Shown: positions 34,452 through 42,121 of the stretch, one piece after another
Position numbering within the stretch: the first letter of the stretch is position 1
Layout: every line of letters begins with the position of its first letter
Assembly: GCF_000620665.1 (NCBI RefSeq)
Contig: NZ_JIAU01000006.1
Coordinates: 1 to 64,000 of the forward strand
Direction of reading: 5' to 3'
DNA: 64,000 bases
Origin: Sphingomonas sp. URHD0057
GTDB taxonomy: Bacteria; Pseudomonadota; Alphaproteobacteria; Sphingomonadales; Sphingomonadaceae
Made by a program: the position numbers and the translations under genes
The notes under the pieces: generated by a model
The model's input: the letters and a program-made list of their open reading frames with translations, nothing else
Database searches by the model: none
What the model was told of the DNA's origin: nothing

Positions 34452-35182
34452 GCATCCCCCAGGAATTGGACGTCCCGCTCCAGGGTCATGAAGCGATGGC
34501 CGGAATCGATCACCAGCACCTGGCCAGTGACGCATTTCGCGTCGGCGAGGTAGCGGACGGCGCCAATCACGTCATCCGCGGTTACGCCGCGACCAAGCGG
34601 ATTGTCGGCGTACCTGGCGCGAAAGTTTTCCTCCGATTGCCCGCTTGATCGAAGCATCAGGCCCGGCGCCACGGCATTGACCCGGATACCGCGCGACGCC
34701 AGCGCGCGAGCGGCGAGCTCGGTCAGGCCCGCCAGCGCCTGCTTGGACAAGGTGTAGCTCAGATAATCGGGGTTCGGCGCCGCCAGCTTCGAATCGAGCA
34801 GGTTAACGATCAGCGCATCCTCCGCCCCGTCATGCTGCCTGGCGAAGCGATCGCTCAGCAAGGCCGGAGCGCGGGCATTGACCGCCATGTGCGCGGCGAA
34901 TTCATCGGCGTCGAACGCGCCGAAGCCGTCGTGCGCGAAACGGGCCGCATTGTTGACGAGCAGCCTCACCGGCGGAAGGCCGGATGCCGCCTTGAAGATG
35001 ATCTCCGCGCAGTCCGGCTGACAAAGATCGGCGACGATCCTGGTCGCCCCGTCGGGAACCTGGTCGGCCTCGTGATGGACATGGGCAATGACCGACCAGC
35101 CGTCCGCGAGCAGCGCGCGAGCGATGTCGGCGCCGACGCGCTTGCCGGCGCCCGTGACGATGGCCGTCCTTGTTGCCGTCAT
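34448..35182 (-). CDS. Short-chain dehydrogenase/reductase (SDR)
   Basis: The 244-residue enzyme has the NAD(P) motif TGAGKRVGADIARAL at the N-terminus, NNAARFAHD, and the catalytic YTLSKQAL (Tyr-x-x-x-Lys) near residue 150. It resembles pteridine-reductase-like SDRs that accompany folB, so a role in pterin metabolism is a reasonable inference. The ATG at 35182 lies inside the left arm of an intergenic inverted repeat; a longer frame upstream consists of repeat sequence and is rejected. Confidence 0.8.
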   Translation of the reverse strand: MTATRTAIVTGAGKRVGADIARALLADGWSVIAHVHHEADQVPDGATRIVADLCQPDCAEIIFKAASGLPPVRLLVNNAARFAHDGFGAFDADEFAAHMAVNARAPALLSDRFARQHDGAEDALIVNLLDSKLAAPNPDYLSYTLSKQALAGLTELAARALASRGIRVNAVAPGLMLRSSGQSEENFRARYADNPLGRGVTADDVIGAVRYLADAKCVTGQVLVIDSGHRFMTLERDVQFLGDA

Positions 35183-35252
35183 TGCGAGCGACGAAGTGGC
35201 GGAGCAATCCGGGTGGCGCAAGGCTGGATTGCGTCGCTGCGCTCGCAATGAC
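35178..35252. repeat. Intergenic imperfect inverted repeat overlapping the SDR start
   Basis: GTCATTGCGAGCG at 35178-35190 pairs with CGCTCGCAATGAC at 35240-35252, and GAGCAATCC near 35202-35210 pairs with GGATTGC at 35226-35232, giving a 75-base imperfect palindrome. This CATTGCGAGCG-type element is a known dispersed family in proteobacterial genomes (recall, not searched). The SDR start codon is CAT of the left arm, and the DUF1285 gene begins 11 bases after the right arm. Confidence 0.75.
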
Positions 35253-35262
35253 AGGGGGGTGC

Positions 35263-35817
35263 ATGCCCGAAACCCGTCCCCCGATCGAGCTGCGCGGCCT
35301 CAGCCTGTCCGAGCTGCAGCGCATGATCGACGAGCGTCGGCTGCCTCCGGTCGACCGCTGGAACCCCGATCACTGCGGTCATTCGGAAATGCGGATCGCG
35401 CGCGACGGCACCTGGTTCCACCAGGGCGCGCTGATCCGCCGGCCGGCGATGATCCGGCTATTCTCAACCGTGCTGCGGCGCGAGCCCGACGGCCGGCACG
35501 TCCTCGTCACGCCGGTCGAGAAGCTTGAGATCGAGGTCGAATCGACCGCCTTTCGCGCCATCGAGATGTCGAGCGAAGGCCACCACGAAGGTCGGACGAT
35601 CGCGTTCAAGCTGGACAGCGGCGATGCCGTGATTCTTGGCGCGGATCATCCGCTCACGGTCAAACCGTCGCCGCGAATATCGATTCGTCACGGCCTCGAG
35701 GCGGAGCTTAGCCGCCCGGTCTATTACGAGCTGGCGGAAATCGCGCTGGCCGAAGATCATCATCCGCCGGGCGTGTGGAGCAATGGTGCCTTCTTCGCGC
35801 TGGACGGCCCGGAATGA
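35263..35817 (+). CDS. DUF1285 domain protein
   Basis: A 184-residue protein with the DUF1285 pattern: PPVDRWNPDHCGHSEMRIARDGTW split by the segment GALIRRPAMIRLFSTVLRRE, then VLVTPVEKLEIEVE. DUF1285 structures show a two-domain lipid-binding-like fold but function is unknown. The ATG at 35263 follows GGGGGG, right after the right arm of the inverted repeat. It overlaps the NUDIX gene by four bases. Confidence 0.8.
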   Translation: MPETRPPIELRGLSLSELQRMIDERRLPPVDRWNPDHCGHSEMRIARDGTWFHQGALIRRPAMIRLFSTVLRREPDGRHVLVTPVEKLEIEVESTAFRAIEMSSEGHHEGRTIAFKLDSGDAVILGADHPLTVKPSPRISIRHGLEAELSRPVYYELAEIALAEDHHPPGVWSNGAFFALDGPE

Positions 35818-36395
35818 GCCTTGCCGACCGGCTCCGCGCCGCGCTTCGCCGGCCACCATCGCAACTGCCGCTCGAAGGCGATCTCGAGGAGCTTGGCGCG
35901 GGGCCGTCGGTCCATGCCGCGGTCCTGATCGCCATTACCGATCGCGCGGAGCCTGGCGTCATCCTCACCGTTCGCCGCGAGCATATGCGCACGCACGCCG
36001 GCCAGATTGCCTTCCCGGGCGGCCGTGTCGACGAAGGCGAGACCGCGGTCGCGGCTGCACTTCGCGAAGCCAATGAAGAAATCCTTCTCGACCCGGCCGA
36101 CGTCGAGGTGATCGGAGAGATCGGGCCTTATCGGACCGTTACTAACTATATCGTCACTCCGGTCATCGGCGTCGTGCCGCCCGACCTCCCGCTGACGCCG
36201 CACGAGCATGAGGTTGCCGACTGGTTCGAGGCGCCGCTCGCCTTCATCCTCGACCCGGAAAACCAGAAACGCGCGAGCGCCCTGTTCCGCGGGCACGAGC
36301 GCCATTATTACGAGATCCACTGGAGCGAACGCAGGATCTGGGGGGCAACTGCGGCGATGATCGTAAATCTGTCACGAAGACTGGAGGAGGCGTGA
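35814..36395 (+). CDS. NUDIX hydrolase, CoA pyrophosphatase-like
   Basis: A 193-residue protein with a full Nudix box: GGRVDEGETAVAAALREANEE. The upstream HAGQIAFPGG segment matches the UPF0035/NudL signature of CoA pyrophosphatases, which split CoA to 3',5'-ADP and phosphopantetheine. Coupled by four-base overlaps to DUF1285 upstream and cca downstream, which is a common sphingomonad order. Confidence 0.85.
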   Translation: MSLADRLRAALRRPPSQLPLEGDLEELGAGPSVHAAVLIAITDRAEPGVILTVRREHMRTHAGQIAFPGGRVDEGETAVAAALREANEEILLDPADVEVIGEIGPYRTVTNYIVTPVIGVVPPDLPLTPHEHEVADWFEAPLAFILDPENQKRASALFRGHERHYYEIHWSERRIWGATAAMIVNLSRRLEEA

Positions 36396-37573
36396 AGCTC
36401 GACGCCGCCAAATGGCGCAAGCGGCGCGGCATGGCGCGCGTGCTCAACGCGCTCGGCGCCGACGAGGGCCTCACGCGCTACGTCGGCGGCGCGGTCCGCG
36501 ACGACCTTCTTGGACTGAAGGTCAGCGACGTCGATCTTGCCACGAAAATTCGCCCCGAAGACGTGATGACGCGGCTGCAGACGGCGAGGATCAAGGCGGT
36601 GCCGACGGGAATCGACCACGGCACGATAACCGCGGTCAGCGACGGGCATGCGGTCGAGATCACCAGCCTCCGCCGCGACGTCTCGACCGATGGCCGGCGC
36701 GCGACGGTGGCGTTCACCGACGATTGGCAGGAAGACGCGGCCAGGCGCGACTTCACGATCAACGCTTTGTCGGCCGATCCGGTAACCGGAGAATTGTTCG
36801 ACTATTTCGGCGGCCTCGAGGATCTCGAAGCGCGCCGGGTGCGGTTCATTGGCGACCCGCTCGCCCGCATCGCCGAGGACCATCTTCGGATCCTCCGCTT
36901 CTTCCGCTTTCATGCCCGGTTCGGTTCGGGCGAGCCGGATGCCGCGGCGGTCGACGCCTGTGCCGCGCGGGCGAACGATTTGATGGCCCTGTCGCGCGAA
37001 CGAATTGCCGACGAGATCCTGAAACTGCTTGGCATGGCCGACCCCGCACCGACCGTCGGGGTCATGCTTCAGCGCGGAATTCTCAAGCCCGTGCTTCCGG
37101 AAATCGCGCCCGAGAGTCTTTGCGACCTTGAAGCGCTGCTCGATAGCGAGCGCTCGGCACGCGTGGCTCCCGACCCGTTACGCCGTCTCGCCGCGCTGCT
37201 TCCGCGCGACCCCGCCCTGGCCGAGGATATCGCCGCCCGCCTGCGCTTTTCGAACAAGGCAAAGAAGCGGTTATCATGCGCGGCGTCTACCGATCTCTCT
37301 TCATCGCCGCAGGCGCTCGCCTATCGCGTCGGCAGTGATTGCGCGATCGACCGGCTGCTGCTCGCGGGCCAAAGCGCGGACGCGGCCGCGATCGCGGGAT
37401 GGAAGGCGCCGCGCCTGCCGATCGGTGGTGGCGAACTCATTGCCCGCGGTCTCAAGGAGGGCCCGATCGTCGCCCGGACCCTGCGGACGATCGAGGATCG
37501 CTGGGTCGCCGACGGATTTCCCGCCGGCGAGGACTTCGACAGAATCGTCAGCGACTCACTGGCGGGGGCATGA
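36392..37573 (+). CDS. cca: CCA tRNA nucleotidyltransferase family protein
   Basis: The 393-residue protein has RYVGGAVRDDLLGLKVSDVD with the DxD motif, VEITSLRRDVSTDGRRATV, RRDFTINALSAD and the downstream neck domain. Alphaproteobacterial members add or repair the 3' CCA end of tRNAs, though some relatives are poly(A) polymerases, and the sequence does not settle that choice. The start is GTG at 36392, overlapping the NUDIX stop. Its last 26 bases overlap a convergent small gene. Confidence 0.88.
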   Translation: MKLDAAKWRKRRGMARVLNALGADEGLTRYVGGAVRDDLLGLKVSDVDLATKIRPEDVMTRLQTARIKAVPTGIDHGTITAVSDGHAVEITSLRRDVSTDGRRATVAFTDDWQEDAARRDFTINALSADPVTGELFDYFGGLEDLEARRVRFIGDPLARIAEDHLRILRFFRFHARFGSGEPDAAAVDACAARANDLMALSRERIADEILKLLGMADPAPTVGVMLQRGILKPVLPEIAPESLCDLEALLDSERSARVAPDPLRRLAALLPRDPALAEDIAARLRFSNKAKKRLSCAASTDLSSSPQALAYRVGSDCAIDRLLLAGQSADAAAIAGWKAPRLPIGGGELIARGLKEGPIVARTLRTIEDRWVADGFPAGEDFDRIVSDSLAGA

Positions 37574-37724
37574 CAATGTTCCGGGGGTTGCGCAGCAATG
37601 CCGCATAACCCTGCGCCAGCTCCTGATGGATCCGGCGGGCGGCGTCGGTAACCGCATTCTTGGCGGCGGCGCGCTCGGCGCGCTCGCGGCGGAGGAAATA
37701 TTCGTGGCTTTCGGGATTCAACAT
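37548..37724 (-). CDS. Small conserved-looking protein of 58 residues
   Basis: A 58-residue protein, MLNPESHEYFLRRERAERAA at the start, then a helical AKNAVTDAARRIHQELAQGY and a short tail. The Arg/Glu-rich helix has no membrane segment. GGAGG precedes the ATG by about 11 bases. I recall similar tiny proteins in sphingomonads but cannot name a family. The 3' end overlaps the cca coding region on the other strand by 26 bases, and the longer frame upstream is not supported. Confidence 0.6.
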   Translation of the reverse strand: MLNPESHEYFLRRERAERAAAKNAVTDAARRIHQELAQGYAALLRNPRNIVMPPPVSR

Positions 37725-37812
37725 CGGACGTGTGCCTCCACCCCTCAGCGGGCTACCTCGAACAGCGTGCGTGACTAAGCGATGAATGTGACAGGGCGCT
37801 GAAGTTCGTGTT

Positions 37813-39060
37813 TCAGGAATGTCGCACACTCGAGCGTGCGACCGCGAGCTCCGGAATCACGCCGGAGTCCGCGCCTGCCAAAATCGGCATCGGGCTGAAT
37901 ACCGGCATCGAGGCCACCTGCGCATAGAGCGCGAACAGCTCGGCGAAATGCTGATCGATCGTGCGCACGCCGGATGCCCGGACGGCGGCAGCGCGTTGAA
38001 GCTCGACGCCGCCGTCGATGAACCGACCGATCGCCCGTTGGAGCGAGCGTTCGCTTCCTGCGCGAAAGGCGTGGCCGGCGTGCGGCGCGAGAAGGTCAAG
38101 CGCCGCGCCGCGGTCGGGCACGATCATCGGGATCCCGCTGGCGCGCGCTTCGGCCGCGACCAGGCAGAAAGTCTCGGCCTCGCAGCCGTGGATCAACGCG
38201 TCCGCGCTGGCGACCATGCGCGCCAACTCGGCGCGATTGTCGAGCCGGGGCAGGACAGCGACGCGATCCATGCGCGCCACCATGATCTCCAGCCTGGCCC
38301 GTCTGGGGCCGTCGCCGATGAGCAGCATGCCGACGGGGCGCTGGCGCGAGCAGACATCGACGGCCCGCACGACCATCTCCCAACGTTTTTCGCCCGAGAA
38401 GCGCCCGATGCCGGCCAGGAGCGTGGCGTCCGAATCCAAGCCAAGGGAACGCAAGGCATCCGCGCGCAAGGCGGATGAGCGAAGCGCCGGCGAAAAGCGT
38501 TCCGGTTCCACGCCCATCGCGATGGTCCGGGCATTTCCGATGCCGGCGGCGCGGAGCCGTCCCGCCAGCTGGCCGTTCGCGCAAATCACTGCGTCGAACA
38601 TCTGGCCGAGCCCGCGCAAATGGCGCCAGAAGGCGCCGAACCAACGGTCGATCGTTTCGATCCGGACGACCCCGCCAAGCCAGCGATAGGCGTAAGCCGC
38701 CATCGGATCGGCATGCATGACCAGCGAGCGCGACGCCGCGCCCTGCCAGCGGCCGACCATCGTCGCACTCGACCAGGGGGAGGATGCCTCGACATGGTCT
38801 GGGCGCCACGCGGCCAGAGTTCGATGCAGCGCCTGCTGATCGTCGAAATAGCGATAGCGGCGATCGACCGGCAGCGTCGGCGATGCGAGGCTGACAAGAT
38901 AGGCTCCGGGACCGCGGCGCTCGACCGCATTGTCTCTTCCCGGCACGACCACGATCATCTCATGCCCAAAGCGCGGCGCGGCGCGCAGCTTGGCTTCGAC
39001 GTAGGTGCGGACTCCGCCACCCGCGGGCGAATAAAAGGCGCTGACGTCGACGATCCGCAT
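37813..39060 (-). CDS. Glycosyltransferase family 4
   Basis: A 415-residue GT-B enzyme. The N-terminal domain opens MRIVDVSAFYSPAGGGVRTY. The donor domain has GIGRFSGEKRWEMVVRAV and the C-terminal HGCEAETFCLVAAEARASG, which corresponds to the EGFG...E motif of GT4 (here EAETF). It likely transfers a sugar to a lipid-linked or membrane acceptor. It is divergent from the polysaccharide-deacetylase-like gene, which suggests a shared role in glycan or glycolipid synthesis. Confidence 0.82.
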   Translation of the reverse strand: MRIVDVSAFYSPAGGGVRTYVEAKLRAAPRFGHEMIVVVPGRDNAVERRGPGAYLVSLASPTLPVDRRYRYFDDQQALHRTLAAWRPDHVEASSPWSSATMVGRWQGAASRSLVMHADPMAAYAYRWLGGVVRIETIDRWFGAFWRHLRGLGQMFDAVICANGQLAGRLRAAGIGNARTIAMGVEPERFSPALRSSALRADALRSLGLDSDATLLAGIGRFSGEKRWEMVVRAVDVCSRQRPVGMLLIGDGPRRARLEIMVARMDRVAVLPRLDNRAELARMVASADALIHGCEAETFCLVAAEARASGIPMIVPDRGAALDLLAPHAGHAFRAGSERSLQRAIGRFIDGGVELQRAAAVRASGVRTIDQHFAELFALYAQVASMPVFSPMPILAGADSGVIPELAVARSSVRHS

Positions 39061-39150
39061 CGCGCAGCGTCGAGCCGGGAAAGCGCACGAACATCAAGTG
39101 AAGCTTTTTTAATGCGGAAGGCCGCTCGCGGACGCGCATAATGTCCTCGA

Positions 39151-39882
39151 ATGCCCCGATTGCTGCTCGCCTCCATCCACGACGTCTCGCCCCGTTTCGA
39201 AGGCGAGGTGGATCGCCTGCTCGAGATGCTCCGCCCCTCGGTCGGCGAGCGGATCGCGATGCTCGTCGTGCCGAACCATTGGGGGGATGCGCCGATCGTG
39301 CCCGGATCGGCATTTGCGACGCGGCTCCGCGCCTGGTCGGCTAGCGGGTTGGAGATATTCCTCCACGGTTTCTTCCATCGCGACGAGGCCCGCCATCGAG
39401 GCCGCGATCGGTTCCGCGCCACGATCATGACCGCGGGCGAAGGGGAATTCCTCGGCCTGTCGCGGACAGAGGCCGCCAGACGTATCGCGGCTGGCCGCAG
39501 GCTTCTCGAAGACATCACCGGCCGGGAAATCGCCGGCTTCGTCGCCCCCGCCTGGCTATACGGCGCCGGAACGCTCGAAGCGCTGGCGGACTGCGTTATG
39601 CCGATGGCCGAAGACCATTGGCGCGTCTGGTCGCCCGCGACCGACGCGAAGCTCGCCCGCGGCCCCGTCATCACCTGGGCCAGCCGAACCACTCTACGCC
39701 TGGCGTCATCCCTTGCCGCGGCGGCAACGCTAGGCAGGTCGCCCCAGAAGGTCCTGCGGATCGCCGTTCACCCGCCCGACAGCCGTCATCCCGCTGTGGT
39801 CCGCAGTATCAAGCAGACGTTTCGGACTGGGATGAGGGGCCGCCAAGCGGCGCGTTATGCCGATCTGGGTGTCAGAATTTAA
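39151..39882 (+). CDS. Polysaccharide deacetylase-like (DUF2334) protein
   Basis: A 243-residue protein with SIHDVSPRFE at the start (the His-Asp pair of NodB-fold enzymes), HGFFHRDEARHRG, and FVAPAWLYGAGT. DUF2334 proteins are NodB-type deacetylases of unknown substrate. No signal peptide is seen, so it would act in the cytoplasm, unlike classical deacetylases. It is divergent from the GT4 gene, and the two are often neighbours in sphingomonads (recall). The stop overlaps the convergent small secreted gene by 11 bases. Confidence 0.75.
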   Translation: MPRLLLASIHDVSPRFEGEVDRLLEMLRPSVGERIAMLVVPNHWGDAPIVPGSAFATRLRAWSASGLEIFLHGFFHRDEARHRGRDRFRATIMTAGEGEFLGLSRTEAARRIAAGRRLLEDITGREIAGFVAPAWLYGAGTLEALADCVMPMAEDHWRVWSPATDAKLARGPVITWASRTTLRLASSLAAAATLGRSPQKVLRIAVHPPDSRHPAVVRSIKQTFRTGMRGRQAARYADLGVRI

Positions 39883-40201
39883 GGACGAAGGTAACGGCCG
39901 GTTTGCGAGACGGTGTGGGCCGCGTGTCGCCGGCGCGCCATTCGGACGGCGTCTTCTTTCGATACATATTGGCCAAGCCAAGGCCAAGGGTCGCATTGGC
40001 GGCGACCCTCCGTCCAATCAGCATGCCGCGCACGAGCGGTTCGGTTCGTGGCGCCTCGCTGCTCTCCGCCAGCCGAAGATCAAGGGTGCGCGCGACGGCA
40101 ACATGCGCGACGTCATTCGCACCAATCGGCCGCATTTGCGCCTGCGATCCCGTCGCCGTGGCGAGCAATCCCATCGCAGCCATCGCGAGCCGTCGCGACA
40201 T
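39872..40201 (-). CDS. Secreted small protein, function unknown
   Basis: A 109-residue protein with a likely signal peptide (MSRRLAMAAMGLLATATGSQA) and a mature portion that has a positively charged stretch and ends PAVTFVLKF, a C-terminal phenylalanine. The final aromatic residue and alternating hydrophobic pattern could suit a short outer-membrane strand, but that is a weak inference. AGGGGAG lies upstream of the ATG. Overlaps the end of the deacetylase-like gene. Confidence 0.55.
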   Translation of the reverse strand: MSRRLAMAAMGLLATATGSQAQMRPIGANDVAHVAVARTLDLRLAESSEAPRTEPLVRGMLIGRRVAANATLGLGLANMYRKKTPSEWRAGDTRPTPSRKPAVTFVLKF

Positions 40202-40286
40202 GGCGCTTCAACTCCCCTGTTGCGGGAGCCTAAACCCGAAGCGTCAGTATGGAGTTCCAGCGAGCGAGCGGGTGAGCTGAAATGGC

Positions 40287-42026
40287 TCAGTGGCGGCGTG
40301 ATTTCCAATAATCGAGCGCGGCCTCGGCTTCGAGCGGCTTGGCAAAGTAAAAGCCTTGTCCCGACGCACAGCCCAGCGTCGCCAGGGTGGTCGCCAGTTC
40401 GACCGTCTCAATCCCTTCCGCGGTGGTCGACATGCCGAGCGCTTCGGCGAGGCTGAGCACGGCCCGGACGATCGCCACCGCATCGGGGTCGACCATCATT
40501 CCGGAGACGAAGCTCTTGTCGATCTTGAGGACGTCGATCGGCAGGCGCTGAAGATAGGCCAGGCTCGAATAGCCGGTCCCGAAATCGTCCATCGCGACCG
40601 TCGCGTCGAGCGCCTTCAAGGCATCGAACACGCGCGTCGCCCGCGCGGGATCCTGGACGATCGAGCTCTCGGTGAGCTCCAAGGTGAGGCGATCGCCGGC
40701 CAGCCCGCTGGCGCGCAGCGAGTCCTCGACCATCTCCGCGATATTGTCGCGCGCGACCTGAATCGCGGAGAGGTTGACGCCGACGTAGAGCGGCAATTTC
40801 TCGCCGCACCTTTTGTCCCAGTCGGCGAGCGTCTGGACGGCGCAGTCCATCGCCCAGCGGCCGAGCTGAAGGATCAGCCCGGATTCTTCGGCGACGGGAA
40901 TGAATTCGCTCGGGCTGATCTCGCCGCGATCCTCGTGCGTCCAGCGCGCGAGCGCCTCGAACCCGGCCACCTCACCCGACTTGAGGTCGATCAGCGGCTG
41001 ATAAAAAAGCCTGAGCTGGTCCTTGTCGAGCGCGCGCCGAAGCTCGGTCTCGATCGAGAAGCGGCGCCGCGCCTCGCTCGCCTGCTTGGGCTCATAGACC
41101 TGCGGTTTGCCGGCGATCTTGGCCTGCTTGACCGCGAACTGGGCATTGCGGAACAGTTCTTCGGGATCCTGCCCGGCATGCATGAGAGCGACGCCGATCG
41201 CGCATTCGACGCGAATCTCGAGGTCCGAGATCTTGAACGGCGTGGTCATCACGTCCTGGATTCGCTGGGCGGCCTTGAGCGCATCCTCAACGCCGCGGCG
41301 GAGCGAGACCAGCACGCCAAACTCATTACCACCGGTGCGTGCCAGCACGTCGCCGGCGCGAAGCGCGAGGATCAACCGGCGGGCGAAGGTGATCAACAGC
41401 TCGTCCCCGGCGAGGCTGCCCATCGACTCATTGATTCGGCTGAAGCGCAGCATGTCGACGACGAGGACCGCATGTTCGAGGTCGCGATGGACCGTTTCCC
41501 CGGCCTTCTCGACCGCCTCGGTGAACGCCAAGCGGTTGGGGAGCCCGGTGAGGCTGTCGCGAAGCATTTCGGCCCTGAGCGTCCGCTCCGCCTGAACTTC
41601 GACGGTGCGGTCGACCACGCTCAACAGGCAGCGCGGGCCGTTCCCTTTTTGCGGAAGGGGCGCGAGCTTGAGGCGGAAATGGTGGGACGACACGCCCTCA
41701 CCATCCTTGAAATCGAGCTCGCCCCGGGTGTCGCTGCCGTCGAAGAACTTCGTCAGCGCTTCGGCGATCGGCCCCGACTTGAGGCAATCGGCCGCGTTCC
41801 AGTCGCGCGCGGCGGAGCTCGATTGCTGGACAGTGTCGAAAAAGCGGCTGTTGTGGGCGCTGATCTGCATGGAGCCTTTGGCCGCTTGCTCGATGATCGC
41901 CGCCGCAATCGGCAGCGCATCGAGCAAGCCAGTATCGTCCGCACTCGCCGGATGCGGTTTCGCGCCAGAAATGTGCCCCCGCCGGCGCCTGTCGATCCCG
42001 GACGAGCGGCTTGCTGCAGCCTGCAT
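40287..42026 (-). CDS. Cyclic-di-GMP protein with degenerate GGDEF and intact EAL domain
   Basis: The 579-residue protein has an N-terminal PAS-like region (about 35-145), a GGDEF domain whose active-site motif reads GGNEF at residues 232-236, and a C-terminal EAL domain. The EAL part has GFEALARW, NLSAIQ, ELTES, MDDFGTGYSSL and TAEGIET, i.e. all metal and substrate residues. It is therefore predicted to degrade c-di-GMP; the GGDEF part may only bind GTP or the allosteric site. No membrane helix is seen. It is followed by no co-transcribed gene; parC starts upstream on the same strand. Confidence 0.85.
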   Translation of the reverse strand: MQAAASRSSGIDRRRRGHISGAKPHPASADDTGLLDALPIAAAIIEQAAKGSMQISAHNSRFFDTVQQSSSAARDWNAADCLKSGPIAEALTKFFDGSDTRGELDFKDGEGVSSHHFRLKLAPLPQKGNGPRCLLSVVDRTVEVQAERTLRAEMLRDSLTGLPNRLAFTEAVEKAGETVHRDLEHAVLVVDMLRFSRINESMGSLAGDELLITFARRLILALRAGDVLARTGGNEFGVLVSLRRGVEDALKAAQRIQDVMTTPFKISDLEIRVECAIGVALMHAGQDPEELFRNAQFAVKQAKIAGKPQVYEPKQASEARRRFSIETELRRALDKDQLRLFYQPLIDLKSGEVAGFEALARWTHEDRGEISPSEFIPVAEESGLILQLGRWAMDCAVQTLADWDKRCGEKLPLYVGVNLSAIQVARDNIAEMVEDSLRASGLAGDRLTLELTESSIVQDPARATRVFDALKALDATVAMDDFGTGYSSLAYLQRLPIDVLKIDKSFVSGMMVDPDAVAIVRAVLSLAEALGMSTTAEGIETVELATTLATLGCASGQGFYFAKPLEAEAALDYWKSRRH

Positions 42027-42121
42027 GGCGCCTGCTATGCCGCAGACCGGTTAATTCGAAGTATCCAAAACGCCGGTTTTTCCCTCTGCGGCGGCATGTT
42101 AACCCAGGTTGGTTAACCGGC

